A stretch of DNA of 46,029 nt from an uncultured Gammaproteobacteria bacterium (GCA_913051785.1 CAJXCK010000006.1:1-46029), one strand, 5' to 3'. Counted from the stretch's first letter, positions 7,541 through 16,436 are shown. Made by a program: numbers and translations. The notes: generated by a model from the sequence alone, not told the origin.

Positions 7541-8727
7541 CACATTCGAGCTGCTCTTCTCTCTAGTATCTCAACGCCAGGCAACTTCTTACCCTCTATC
7601 ATTTCCAGGAAAGCTCCTCCGCCCGTAGAGATATAGGAAATATCCGACGCTACTCCATACTTCTCTAAAGCGGCTATAGTATCTCCTCCACCAGCCAGCG
7701 AGAAAGCTGGTGATTCAGCGACGGCTTCTGCCAAAACACGAGTGCCCTCACCAAACTGATCGTATTCAAAAACCCCAATCGGTCCGTTCCACAGGATGGT
7801 CTTAGCCTCATTTACGACTTTAGCCCACTCTCGAGCAGTGACAGGACCAATGTCGAGAATCATCTCGTTAACATCGACCTCATCAACTCCTTTCACTACC
7901 CCTTTAGCTTGCTGAGACAGCTCGGTAGATACAATCACATCCCGAGGCAAGGGCACATCAACAGTTTTTGAAAGAGCGCGTGCAACGTCGACCAACTCAG
8001 GTTCATATAGTGACCTGCCAAGCTTGAAGTCGGAAGCCGCTAAGAAGGTATTTAGTATTCCTCCGCCCACTAAAATCCTGCTAGAAATTTGTGATAACGA
8101 GTTTAAAACGTCTAGCTTAGTGGAAGTTTTAGAGCCTCCAACAATTGAGACCATGGGCGCTTGCGGAGATTCCATTGCTCCCGATATGGCTAGAAGCTCT
8201 TTCTCTAGCAAGAGACCTGCACAAGCTGTATCAGAGAGCTCAGCAACTCCAAAGGTTGATGCATGCTCGCGATGGGCAGAGCCAAAAGCGTCCATTATAA
8301 AAATATCGCCTTTCGAACTGAGCCTTTCGGCAAGCTCTTTGGCGTTGTCAGTCTCACCAGAAAAGAGCCGCACATTTTCGAGCAAGGCTATTCCTGTTTC
8401 TTCCACTGATTCATCTAGATTTCGCAGCAGAGGTACATCCCTCCCAAGCAGCTCGCCAAGCCTTTTCGCAACCGGCGCTAGGGAGAAGTCGGCACTCAGG
8501 TCGCCCGGTTTGGGCCTCCCCAAATGAGAAATAACGAGAACTGAGCTTGCCAGTTTGGCAACCAACTCTAGCGTGGGCAAAGAGGCAATAATCCTTGCCT
8601 CGCTTGTGATAACTCCATCGGTTATCGGCACATTTAAATCGCACCTGACAATTACTTTTTTGCCCCTGAAAAAATTTTGCGGCAGTTTGGAAAGAGTTAG
8701 AACTTTGATATCGTAACTCCAAAGCAA
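7540..8727 (-). CDS. pgk: Phosphoglycerate kinase
   Basis: A 395-codon frame matching phosphoglycerate kinase throughout: VIVRCDLNVP near residue 25, SHLGRPK, LLENVRLFSGE, FVMDAFGSAHR-like IMDAFGSAHREHAST, SIVGGSKTSTK, ILWNGPIGVFE and the C-terminal AGGGDTIAALE...STGGGAFLE. It catalyses the reversible 1,3-bisphosphoglycerate/3-phosphoglycerate step. The only standard upstream start is a TTG at 8727 with no clear ribosome site. The best site, TGGAG, lies 7 nt before an in-frame ATC at 8709, which would give an IKVLTLSKL start closer to E. coli Pgk. It lies 22 nt after tkt on the same strand; the epd or gap gene often found between them is absent. Confidence 0.96.
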   Translation of the reverse strand: MLWSYDIKVLTLSKLPQNFFRGKKVIVRCDLNVPITDGVITSEARIIASLPTLELVAKLASSVLVISHLGRPKPGDLSADFSLAPVAKRLGELLGRDVPLLRNLDESVEETGIALLENVRLFSGETDNAKELAERLSSKGDIFIMDAFGSAHREHASTFGVAELSDTACAGLLLEKELLAISGAMESPQAPMVSIVGGSKTSTKLDVLNSLSQISSRILVGGGILNTFLAASDFKLGRSLYEPELVDVARALSKTVDVPLPRDVIVSTELSQQAKGVVKGVDEVDVNEMILDIGPVTAREWAKVVNEAKTILWNGPIGVFEYDQFGEGTRVLAEAVAESPAFSLAGGGDTIAALEKYGVASDISYISTGGGAFLEMIEGKKLPGVEILERRAARM

Positions 8728-8749
8728 AAGTAAGAATTATCTAAAATCA

Positions 8750-10729
8750 TTAGGCTTCAAGCATATTTCGCATCGTGGAGGCTACATTTTCCTCGTTAAG
8801 ACCAAAGACCTCCATCACCGTGCTTCCAGGAGCCGATTTGCCATAGGTGTCCACGCCAATAACTGCACCTTCAAGCCCGACAAACTTTCTCCAATAGTCT
8901 GGATGAGCCGCTTCAACTGCTAACCTAACTCGAATCTCGCTGGGTAAGATAGATTCTCGGTATGAGCTGTCTTGCTCAAGGAAAATATCTACACAAGGCA
9001 TAGATACCACCCTCACTGCAAAGCCCTCGCGGTTAAGAACATCTGCTGCTTGCATTGCGAGACTTACTTCTGAGCCAGTCGCCATAATTATGCCCTGAAG
9101 ATCATTTTCTGGTTCTTTCAAGACGTACGCGCCTTTCGAGATCTCGCTAAAGGTTTCCTCGTTTCTAGATTGCAAATGAGTCGTCTGCCTAGATAGTACA
9201 AGGGCAGTGGGCTTATCATGTGAGCTGATTGCCGCCTTCCAAGCAAAAGCTGTTTCGACTCCATCACAAGGCCTCCAAGTGGACAGGTTTGGGGTCGTTC
9301 GAAGATTTGTAAGTTGTTCCACAGGCTGGTGCGTCGGCCCATCCTCTCCCACCGCTATCGAGTCATGCGTATAAACAAAGATATTGGGCAATCGCATCAA
9401 ACTCGCCAGACGTACGGCGTTTCTGGCATATTCCATGAACACCAAAAAAGTACCCGAAAAGGTGCGAAAACCTCCATGAAGGATCATTCCGTTAGTGATC
9501 GAGGTCATGGCGAACTCGCGAACCCCATAGTTTAAATAACGTGATGGTCCGGCACCTTCCCAGCTCGTCAGATTTGACCCGGTAAGATCTGCAGATCCAC
9601 CAAAGACCTCAGGCAAAAGATCTACTAACTTCGCTATGCATTTTTCCGAGGACTTTCTGGTCGCCATGTTCTGGCCCGAAGATTGTTCCACCCGCGCAAG
9701 CTCATCCAACTCAACAAACCATTCCAGCGGAAGCTCCCCCTCTAAACGCCGAGATAACTCAACTGACCTAGCCTCATTTGTTTTTTTGTAGGCCGCTATT
9801 TTCTGATCCCACTCAGCATGGACTCGCGCTCCCCTCTCAGTTTGATCCCAAGCTTTAGCGATCTCGTCGGGTATTCGCCATTCGGGGAAATCCCAACCGA
9901 GATTCTCTCTCACGAGCGAAACCTCCTCGGTTCCTAATGCTGAGCCGTGGCTCGACTCGGAACCTTCCTTATTTGGGGAGCCAAAGCCTATTTTCGTACG
10001 ACAACACACCAGAGTAGGTTTCCCGCATTCAGATACAGCTGTACTCAGGGCATTCTCGATACTCTCCGAATCGTGCCCATCTACGTTCTCAATTACTCTC
10101 CAGCCGTACGCTCTAAAACGTCCTGCAACATCCTCCGTGAACCAACCTGATATGTCACCGTCGATAGAGATTCCGTTCTGATCATAAACACAGATTAACT
10201 TCTCCAGACCTAAAGTTCCTGCCAGTGAGGCAGCTTCATGAGAAACCCCCTCCATTAGGCACCCGTCACCGACGACTACCCAAGTTCTATGATCGATAAC
10301 TTCTGAATCCGCCATATTGAAATCTTGCGCGAGCAGTTTTTCTGCGAGAGCCATGCCTACTGACATAGCAAATCCTTGTCCAAGGGGGCCTGTTGTTGTT
10401 TCAACGCCCGGACAATCGCCATACTCGGGATGTCCGGCAGTTGGTGACCCTAACTGGCGGAAATTCTTAAGATCTTCAACGCTCAAATCATATCCTGAAA
10501 GATGAAGAACACTGTATAGAACCATTGATGCGTGCCCGTTAGAGAGAACAAAGCGGTCTCTATCAGGCCAATTCGGATCTGCGGGGTCATGCTTCAAAAA
10601 ATGCCGCCAAAGCACTTCCATGATATCGGCCATACCCATTGGAGCACCGGGGTGCCCGTTCCCCGCCCGTTGAACGGCGTCCATCGACAGTACACGAATT
10701 GCGTTAGCTAGCATTCTACTTTCAACCAT
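8750..10729 (-). CDS. tktA: Transketolase
   Basis: A 659-residue transketolase (E. coli TktA 663). The N-terminal ThDP domain has RAGNGHPGAPMGMADI, SNGHASM, TTTGPLGQG, GDGCLMEG near 155 and DQNGISIDG. The central Pyr domain has FGGSADLTGSN, YGVREFAM and THDSIAVGEDGPTHQPVEQ. The C-terminal domain ends with GVDTYGKSAPGSTVMEVFG. It transfers two-carbon ketol units in the pentose phosphate pathway and pairs functionally with rpiA nearby. It is the first gene of the minus-strand run tkt-pgk-hydrolase-dehydrogenase. The start ATG at 10729 follows a short out-of-frame upstream ATG. It is divergent from metK over 186 bp. Confidence 0.97.
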   Translation of the reverse strand: MVESRMLANAIRVLSMDAVQRAGNGHPGAPMGMADIMEVLWRHFLKHDPADPNWPDRDRFVLSNGHASMVLYSVLHLSGYDLSVEDLKNFRQLGSPTAGHPEYGDCPGVETTTGPLGQGFAMSVGMALAEKLLAQDFNMADSEVIDHRTWVVVGDGCLMEGVSHEAASLAGTLGLEKLICVYDQNGISIDGDISGWFTEDVAGRFRAYGWRVIENVDGHDSESIENALSTAVSECGKPTLVCCRTKIGFGSPNKEGSESSHGSALGTEEVSLVRENLGWDFPEWRIPDEIAKAWDQTERGARVHAEWDQKIAAYKKTNEARSVELSRRLEGELPLEWFVELDELARVEQSSGQNMATRKSSEKCIAKLVDLLPEVFGGSADLTGSNLTSWEGAGPSRYLNYGVREFAMTSITNGMILHGGFRTFSGTFLVFMEYARNAVRLASLMRLPNIFVYTHDSIAVGEDGPTHQPVEQLTNLRTTPNLSTWRPCDGVETAFAWKAAISSHDKPTALVLSRQTTHLQSRNEETFSEISKGAYVLKEPENDLQGIIMATGSEVSLAMQAADVLNREGFAVRVVSMPCVDIFLEQDSSYRESILPSEIRVRLAVEAAHPDYWRKFVGLEGAVIGVDTYGKSAPGSTVMEVFGLNEENVASTMRNMLEA

Positions 10730-10829
10730 TCATATTCCAGAAAAATAAAACCCAGATAGTCGAGCTTTAATGACAAAGAAGCAAACCCAGCCTTGAGATA
10801 TTTCTCGTGAAGAGCTCGCCTCAATAGGA

Positions 10830-10835
10830 TATGAT
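10830..10835 (+). promoter_or_regulatory. Candidate -10 box in the tkt/metK divergent intergenic region
   Basis: The 186-bp gap 10730-10915 must hold divergent promoters for tkt and metK. TATGAT at 10830-10835 is the best -10 match on the metK strand; the element 17 nt upstream (GTGAAG) is a poor -35. I found no recognisable SAM or SAH riboswitch fold by eye. The metK ribosome site GGGAGG (about 10903-10908) is strong. Confidence 0.25.
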
Positions 10836-10915
10836 CCCCTCCCTCTAAACATTCCAGCTGCAAAATTTTCTTTAATACTGCACTTACATGCTAACAACGA
10901 GCCGGGAGGTATCTA

Positions 10916-12070
10916 ATGTCAAAGAAAGTCTTCACTTCTGAATCCGTCTCGGAGGGCCACCCCGACAAAGTTGCGGATCAAGTCTCTGACGCGATAGTAG
11001 ATGCATTAATAGCTGAAGATCCTAACTCCCGCGTAGCCTGCGAAACGCTAATCAAGACGGGGATGGTCGTGGTCGCAGGAGAGATCCGGACTGCAGCCAA
11101 TCCGGACATCGAGGAAATAGTTCGGGGTACAATTGCGGATATTGGCTACGACGATATGGATATCGGATTTGACGCGTCTTCTTGCACTTTCATCAATGCA
11201 CTTGGCCAGCAATCCACTGACATCGCTATGGGTGTCGACGAATCAGACGACCATGAACAAGGCGCAGGAGATCAGGGGCTCATGTTCGGTTATGCATCAA
11301 ATGAGACTGATTCGTTAATGCCAGCACCAATAGATTACTCACATAGGCTTGTAAAAAAACAGGCCGACGCGCGAAGGAGCTCATTGCCATTCTTGCGCCC
11401 AGATGCCAAAAGCCAGTTAACGTTTTCGTATGACTCGGACGGAAACCCCACCGCGATAGAGGCCATTGTTCTCTCAACACAGCATAACCCGGAAATATCA
11501 CAAGCAGATTTAAAAGAGGCCGTGATGGAGGAAATTATTAAACCGGTCATTCCAGACAACTGGATGAACAAAGATACTAACGTTTTTATCAACCCAACAG
11601 GACAATTCATTATTGGCGGCCCCGTTGGCGACTGTGGCCTCACTGGAAGAAAAATAATTGTTGATACGTATGGTGGAATGGCCAGACATGGTGGAGGAGC
11701 CTTTTCCGGCAAAGACCCCTCAAAAGTGGACAGGTCAGCGGCATACGCAGGCAGGTATGTAGCCAAAAACATCGTTTCGGCAGGTCTTGCAGATAAATGT
11801 GAATTGCAAGTCAGCTACGCAATAGGGGTCGCTGAACCCACCTCCATCAGTCTTGAGACCTTCGGCACCGGCAAAATAGCTGATGAAAAAATAATCGATT
11901 TAATCCGAGAGCACTTCGATCTCAGACCAAAAGGGCTGATAGCGATGCTCGAGCTTAAGAAGCCCATATACAAGAAAACAGCCGCTTATGGCCACTTTGG
12001 GAGAATCGAAGACGAGTTCTCTTGGGAAAGAACCGATAAGAAAGAGGTCTTGGCTTCTGCACTGCCGTAA
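10916..12070 (+). CDS. metK: S-adenosylmethionine synthetase
   Basis: A 384-residue MetK (E. coli 384). Motifs in order are [21 protein letters not shown] at the N-terminus, [10 protein letters not shown] near 119-128 (ATP-binding), and the phosphate-binding glycine-rich [19 protein letters not shown] near 257-275. It makes S-adenosylmethionine from methionine and ATP. A GGGAGG ribosome site precedes the ATG. It is divergent from tkt and 58 nt before rsmE, a SAM-dependent enzyme, an arrangement common in gammaproteobacteria. Methionine itself would be supplied by the metX-metW pathway encoded about 6 kb downstream. Confidence 0.97.
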   Translation: MSKKVFTSESVSEGHPDKVADQVSDAIVDALIAEDPNSRVACETLIKTGMVVVAGEIRTAANPDIEEIVRGTIADIGYDDMDIGFDASSCTFINALGQQSTDIAMGVDESDDHEQGAGDQGLMFGYASNETDSLMPAPIDYSHRLVKKQADARRSSLPFLRPDAKSQLTFSYDSDGNPTAIEAIVLSTQHNPEISQADLKEAVMEEIIKPVIPDNWMNKDTNVFINPTGQFIIGGPVGDCGLTGRKIIVDTYGGMARHGGGAFSGKDPSKVDRSAAYAGRYVAKNIVSAGLADKCELQVSYAIGVAEPTSISLETFGTGKIADEKIIDLIREHFDLRPKGLIAMLELKKPIYKKTAAYGHFGRIEDEFSWERTDKKEVLASALP

Positions 12071-12128
12071 ATCAAGGAACCTTTCCAAAAGTATTGGTAA
12101 CTGGCTGTTCTAGAGACCGCAAAAAGCA

Positions 12129-12854
12129 ATGCCACAGCTCTTTTTCGTGCCCAATCTGGACGACCAAGTAGATCATTGCGATTTGGACCAAGAGCGCTCC
12201 CACTACATGTGCCGAGTCATGAGACTGGAAACAGGGGCAAAAATTATGGCCTTCGACGGGGCTGGAAAGATTTTCTCCACAACGATCAAAAGCGCTCATC
12301 CTAGACAGGCAAAGTTAAGTGTGGACGCGCTTTTGAGTTCGGAAGAGAGAAACAAAAACGAAATTGCCATCGGCCTCTCTCTCATCAAGGGTGGAGCCAT
12401 GGATCGAGCAATAGCGCAAGCCACCGAATTGGGAGCGCAAAGAATCATACTTCTCCAAAGCGATCGTTCGAATGTTTCTCTAAAAAAGGAGCGAATGGAT
12501 AAAAAAATCGAGCATTTAAAAAAAGTCGCCATATCCAGTTGCGAGCAGTCGGGAAGATCAATTGTCCCCGAAATATCCCGGCCACATTCTGTGCCCGAAA
12601 TAATCGAAGTAACGAAGCAGTATTTTTCCTGGCGAGCTTTCCTTGACCCAAAGGGCACTCCATTTCCGAACCAGATAGCACTACAACGGCGTCTCGTCAT
12701 AATCGGTCCAGAGGGTGGTTTCTCGAAACAAGAGTCTAACGCACTATCCGTAGCCGGAATTAAAGGGTTTCGTTTAGGGCCAAGAACCTTTCGAGCAGAG
12801 AATATGCCCGCAGTATCGCTTACCGCTTTACAACAGGCTTCGGGTTGGGTGTAA
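12129..12854 (+). CDS. rsmE: 16S rRNA m3U1498 methyltransferase RsmE
   Basis: A 241-residue SPOUT-class methyltransferase. The N-terminal PUA-like part includes RSHYMCRVMRLETG. The knotted C-terminal domain has LIKGGAMDRAIAQATELGA, SCEQSGRS, IIGPEGGFSKQE and LGPRTFRAENMPAVSLTALQ. The last motif is usually LGPR.LRTETA, so FRAENMP is a variant in the SAM-binding knot. It methylates U1498 of 16S rRNA. It starts at an ATG and probably shares transcription with metK. It ends 10 nt before the convergent unknown gene. Confidence 0.94.
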   Translation: MPQLFFVPNLDDQVDHCDLDQERSHYMCRVMRLETGAKIMAFDGAGKIFSTTIKSAHPRQAKLSVDALLSSEERNKNEIAIGLSLIKGGAMDRAIAQATELGAQRIILLQSDRSNVSLKKERMDKKIEHLKKVAISSCEQSGRSIVPEISRPHSVPEIIEVTKQYFSWRAFLDPKGTPFPNQIALQRRLVIIGPEGGFSKQESNALSVAGIKGFRLGPRTFRAENMPAVSLTALQQASGWV

Positions 12855-12864
12855 GAAAGAAACT

Positions 12865-13590
12865 CTATGAATCAAAATTACCGGAGGCTTGAATGTCAGC
12901 TTCATCTATCAATAATCGACTTTCTTCTTTCTCAGACGGAGTCCAGCGGTCAAATACATATCTACTCACTAATAGGTCACAACTAGATCTGACAAGTTTC
13001 TCGCTCTTAAAAGTCCAAGAGACATTACCTTCTACAATCCGGTCCAGTAAGTTTAAGTTTGACCATGCTAGCTCCATCAAGACCTGGTCGTTAGAGTCTC
13101 GACCATAGTTCATGAGTTCACGTAACTCTGAGCAGAGGCTCTGCCAGACATGATCCCCAAAAACTTCAGGTCTTCGAAAATTCGACATCCTATAGATATT
13201 CGCGCAATGTACTTCCGAATCGCCGGAAGACGTTATTTCAGACAAAGGTTTTGGTTCGAGGCGCTCCGGCTTATACGATGGAAAACTACTAATTTTTTTA
13301 AATGCAAATAAATTGCGTCGCAAGTCTGGTAAAGCGCTCGATACTTTGCTCCATTTACTGATATTTATCTCCTGGATAGTTAGAGCCCCGCTCTCACAAA
13401 CCTCACGAAGCTCACCAGAAAACAACGGCTCACTTAACTCAGCAGCATTTGCAAGTCTTAAGCCATACTCCATACAATTAGAGATCGCTTCTGTTGCTTC
13501 GGATCGACTTGTCCCGCTGAGCAACTCGAGTAAGTTGCTTTCAAAGAAACTGATGATTTTTCGCAAGATAAAATGGTCATTCGGAGACAT
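12865..13590 (-). CDS. Hypothetical protein between rsmE and gshB
   Basis: An open frame of 241 codons from an ATG at 13590 (MSPNDHFILRKIISFFESNL); it can be extended to 13653, but the extra 21 residues look like translated upstream DNA. I do not recognise the family. The sequence is soluble-looking, rich in Ser, Glu and Leu, with a leucine-rich amphipathic N-terminus (FFESNLLELLSGTSRSEATEA) and helical C-terminus (ELAWSNLNLLDRIVEG..., DRWTPSEKEESRLLIDEAD). There is no signal peptide and no transmembrane segment if the 13590 start is right. It is convergent with rsmE and divergent from gshB. Two cysteines near the middle show no metal-site pattern. It is probably a real gene: the frame is long and no better ORF lies opposite. 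Confidence 0.65.
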   Translation of the reverse strand: MSPNDHFILRKIISFFESNLLELLSGTSRSEATEAISNCMEYGLRLANAAELSEPLFSGELREVCESGALTIQEINISKWSKVSSALPDLRRNLFAFKKISSFPSYKPERLEPKPLSEITSSGDSEVHCANIYRMSNFRRPEVFGDHVWQSLCSELRELMNYGRDSNDQVLMELAWSNLNLLDRIVEGNVSWTFKSEKLVRSSCDLLVSRYVFDRWTPSEKEESRLLIDEADIQASGNFDS

Positions 13591-13695
13591 ACTAAAAAGG
13601 CATCTTCTATTGAAGCAGAACGAAACATATAGCAGATACCCAACGAGTAGCAAACTAAAACAATTACTTACTAAACCTAAAGAAATATTGAACTA

Positions 13696-14673
13696 GTGAT
13701 GACAAAAATTGCCTTTCTGATGGATCCATTATCTTCCCTGAATACAAAAAAAGACTCGACGTTAGCCATGATTGACGCCGCCCAGAAAAGAGGGCTAGAG
13801 GTTTTCTATTTAGAGCAGAGAGATATTTTCTTGAGCGGTTACAAAGCAATGGGGGCTTTTAGGACCCTGAAAGTCGATTCCCAGCTTTTAAAAAAAGGGT
13901 ATGCAACAAATCCGGAAAATTCTTGGTACAGCCTTGGAAACAGAATCTTCATGGAGCTTGCCGAGATGAATATTGTGATGCTTCGCAAAGATCCCCCTTT
14001 CAACATGAACTATATCTACACCACCTATCTCTTAGAGAGAGCTGAAGCTTCAGGTGCCTTAGTGGTAAATCGCCCAGCATCAGTTAGGGATTGCAATGAA
14101 AAGCTTTTCGCGACAAGTTTTCCTCAATGTTGCCCGCCGCTTATCGTGTCGAGTGAGAAGAGCCGCTTATTAGATTTTTACAAAGCTGAAGGCAGCGTTG
14201 TTTTCAAAAAGCTTGATGGAATGGGAGGAGATTCAGTTTTCCGAGTCACGGAAAATGACCCAAATGCTAATGTGATCATAGAGACGCTCACACAAAAAGG
14301 TGCCGAGCCAATCATGGCCCAAAAGTTTTTGCCGGAGATTGCCGATGGTGACAAAAGAATACTCATGCTTGATGGCCAACCGATACCTTACGCGCTCGCG
14401 AGGATACCTTCTGAGGGTGAAGCCAGAGGAAACTTAGCAGCTGGAGGAACAGCCGAGGCACGACCGCTAACCCAGCGTGACAAATGGATAAGTGAACAAG
14501 TTGGGCCAGAGTTAAAACGCCGAGGCCTGACGTTCGTTGGCATCGACGTTATAGGCGACTATCTGACAGAAATAAATGTCACTTGCCCAACTTGTATTCG
14601 AGAGTTGGATGAGCAAGTAGGACTCAATATTAGCGATGATGTAATAGAAGCTTGCGTATCCCAACTGAAATGA
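13696..14673 (+). CDS. gshB: Glutathione synthetase
   Basis: A 325-codon ATP-grasp glutathione synthetase that joins gamma-glutamylcysteine and glycine. It follows the E. coli enzyme closely: FLMDPLSSLNTKKDSTLAM at the N-terminus, MLRKDPPFNMNYIYTTYLLERAE, VNRPASVRDCNEKLFAT, KKLDGMGGDSVFRV (ATP-grasp loop), RILMLDGQPIPYALARIP, RGNLAAGGTAE and the C-terminal EINVTCPTCIRELD. The start is GTG at 13696 or, more likely, the adjacent ATG at 13699. It is the first gene of a gshB-tonB-yqgE-ruvX run as in Pseudomonas. Confidence 0.97.
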   Translation: MMTKIAFLMDPLSSLNTKKDSTLAMIDAAQKRGLEVFYLEQRDIFLSGYKAMGAFRTLKVDSQLLKKGYATNPENSWYSLGNRIFMELAEMNIVMLRKDPPFNMNYIYTTYLLERAEASGALVVNRPASVRDCNEKLFATSFPQCCPPLIVSSEKSRLLDFYKAEGSVVFKKLDGMGGDSVFRVTENDPNANVIIETLTQKGAEPIMAQKFLPEIADGDKRILMLDGQPIPYALARIPSEGEARGNLAAGGTAEARPLTQRDKWISEQVGPELKRRGLTFVGIDVIGDYLTEINVTCPTCIRELDEQVGLNISDDVIEACVSQLK

Positions 14674-14710
14674 TGCCCAGCGAAAATTGATGATCGCTTC
14701 TATTTGAAAA

Positions 14711-15400
14711 ATGACCTCTATCGACAACTCCACTAATAGGCTTCTGATCTGTTTAATTATTGCGGGGTCCCTTCATTTCCTGGTTCTTTTAGGAATCTCG
14801 ATTTCACCTACCTCTGTCAGCAACAGCACCGTCGAGCTAATAATCAAATGGGCTCCTGATAGAGTCAAAGAACAAGGTGAAAAAGTTGCCGACACCCAAA
14901 TTGCGGTCGAAAGCATGCCAAAAAACACTGCAGATTCCGTCGAAGACGATGAAAAGAGCTCGCCGAAAGCACGACAAAAAAAAACCAATAACTTCCTTGA
15001 AGGCGAAGATCTCGCAAAAAGAGTCGCAAGGAGCTTTCAACAATCATCTAGCGAAAAAAATAACCAAAGGGTCAACGAACAACTTCTCTTAGTACTGAAC
15101 AGTTATTTGACCAGTTGGGATAGAAAATGCGAACGATTAGGCAGATCAAACTTTGGTTCGAATCAGCCTACCGGTGTATTAACTATTGAGCTGACTTTGC
15201 TGAGCGATGGCCGGCTTAAACAGGCGCAAGTTGTGGACTCTTCTAGAGTAGTGAAACTAGACACACATGCCTTGAAAACAATAGAGCGCGCCGCTCCTCA
15301 CATTCCCTTCCCTCCAGAGATGCGAAAAAACTACTCCGAGCTAACATTCCAAAGGACCTGGCAATATGGCAGCTACGGGACTAGGATAACTCCAGGCTAA
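14711..15400 (+). CDS. tonB: TonB-family energy transducer
   Basis: A 229-residue TonB-like protein. One N-terminal transmembrane segment (LLICLIIAGSLHFLVLLGIS, about residues 11-30) is followed by a charged Lys/Glu/Ser linker (about 50-125) and a C-terminal TonB domain (about 145-225: GVLTIELTLLSDGRLKQAQV, then DTHALKTIERAAPHIPFPPE). It would couple the proton-motive force to outer-membrane receptors. The linker lacks the Pro-rich repeats of E. coli TonB, so periplasmic reach may differ. Its place between gshB and yqgE matches the Pseudomonas tonB paralogue at this locus. No exbB or exbD is nearby. The TAA stop overlaps the yqgE ATG by one base. Confidence 0.85.
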   Translation: MTSIDNSTNRLLICLIIAGSLHFLVLLGISISPTSVSNSTVELIIKWAPDRVKEQGEKVADTQIAVESMPKNTADSVEDDEKSSPKARQKKTNNFLEGEDLAKRVARSFQQSSSEKNNQRVNEQLLLVLNSYLTSWDRKCERLGRSNFGSNQPTGVLTIELTLLSDGRLKQAQVVDSSRVVKLDTHALKTIERAAPHIPFPPEMRKNYSELTFQRTWQYGSYGTRITPG

Positions 15401-15957
15401 TGAGCGAACTCGACTTATCAGATAATTTCTTGATCGCGGCACCTAGTATGGCCGGGGATTACTTTGAGGGAGCGTTGATCTATCTCGCGGAACACACAAG
15501 CGAGGGCGCCGCAGGCATTGTTGTGAATAAACCAGCTCCGCAATCAGTATGGGAAACGGTTAGCCTATTCGGCCTTAAAGGTCACGAATCATGGATTGAG
15601 TCACAAGTCCTTTTGGGCGGACCAGTCAGCTCTGATTATTGTTTCATCCTACGGTCGCTAACAGACGACGAGCGTGGCGAAGATAAAGCCACCTCGAGAT
15701 TAATCTTGGAATCTAACGCAGGTTTGCTTCAAAAGTTGGCCGAGGAGGTCTGTCAGGCTGACACCCTGGTTTCCTTCGGCTATTGTGGTTGGTCTTCAGG
15801 GCAACTTGAAAGCGAAGTTGCGCAAGGCTGTTGGCTAAACTGCGAGGCTGAGTCCGAGATCTTATTTCGGACAAAGCACCAGGATAGAATGGTACTTGCC
15901 CTTGAATGCCTTGGTATATCTGATCATGGTTTAATTGCTCGACCTGGCCTCGCGTGA
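15400..15957 (+). CDS. yqgE: YqgE/AlgH family protein (UPF0301)
   Basis: A 185-residue YqgE/AlgH protein: LSDNFLIAAPSMAGDYFEGALIYLAEHTSEGAAGIVVNKP near the N-terminus, LLGGPVSSDYCFILRS and LVSFGYCGWSSGQLESEV are the family signatures. The molecular function is not established; AlgH was implicated in alginate regulation in Pseudomonas. It overlaps tonB by one base and ruvX by four (GTGA), so it belongs to a coupled operon. Gene pair yqgE-ruvX is widely conserved. Confidence 0.93.
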   Translation: MSELDLSDNFLIAAPSMAGDYFEGALIYLAEHTSEGAAGIVVNKPAPQSVWETVSLFGLKGHESWIESQVLLGGPVSSDYCFILRSLTDDERGEDKATSRLILESNAGLLQKLAEEVCQADTLVSFGYCGWSSGQLESEVAQGCWLNCEAESEILFRTKHQDRMVLALECLGISDHGLIARPGLA

Positions 15958-16436
15958 ACACCCCAATCAAGGCATCAAATACCGATCGACAAGAAAATGG
16001 ATACGTTGTCGCCATTGATTTTGGACTAAAATACCTTGGCATCGCCGCCAGTAGCCGACTTATTCCACGACCATTTGGAATAACAACCTTAATAGCTCAG
16101 TCGGGTAAGCTAAAAGACTGGTCAAAACTCGAGGAGATCTTAGCCGAGTACAAGCCCCATACAATCTTGGTGGGACTTCCTCTAAATATGGATGGCAGCG
16201 AGTCTGAAATGTCTGAAAGGGCCAAAGCGTTTGGGGAAAGTCTTTGTTCACGCACCTCGATTCCGGTGCAATTCGTTGACGAACGATTGAGTTCGTGGGA
16301 GGTCAGAAAGATGAACCAGGAGAACTCGAAAAACAAACAAAAAAAGACATCTAAAATTCACGAAGAGTCGGCTTGTCTTATAGCTCAAACCTGGGTGAGC
16401 GATATAGAGATTTCTACAGAGCAACCTAATGGGTGA
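15954..16436 (+). CDS. ruvX: RuvX/YqgF family nuclease-fold protein with altered third acidic residue
   Basis: A 160-residue YqgF/RuvX protein (RNase H fold), associated with pre-16S rRNA 5'-end maturation and Holliday-junction resolution. Present are AIDFGLKYLGIA (first catalytic Asp, about residue 22), VGLPLNMDGSES and VDERLSSWEV (second acidic site). The third site, normally VDxxAA in a C-terminal helix (E. coli KVDSASAVIIL), here reads KIHEESACLIAQTW, so the Asp is replaced by His with Glu beside it. The start is GTG at 15954, overlapping yqgE by 4 bp; it overlaps yggS by 8 bp. Activity may be changed or use the neighbouring Glu. Confidence 0.88.
   Translation: MNTPIKASNTDRQENGYVVAIDFGLKYLGIAASSRLIPRPFGITTLIAQSGKLKDWSKLEEILAEYKPHTILVGLPLNMDGSESEMSERAKAFGESLCSRTSIPVQFVDERLSSWEVRKMNQENSKNKQKKTSKIHEESACLIAQTWVSDIEISTEQPNG

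Noticed and set aside
8024-8527. 167-codon open frame opposite pgk, and other long antisense frames (for example opposite metK and rsmE)
   Set aside because: They lie fully inside strongly conserved genes on the other strand and show no recognisable protein features.
10730-10915. SAM or SAH riboswitch before metK
   Set aside because: I could not draw a matching pairing pattern by eye, and there is a plain leader with a strong ribosome site. A covariance-model scan would be decisive.
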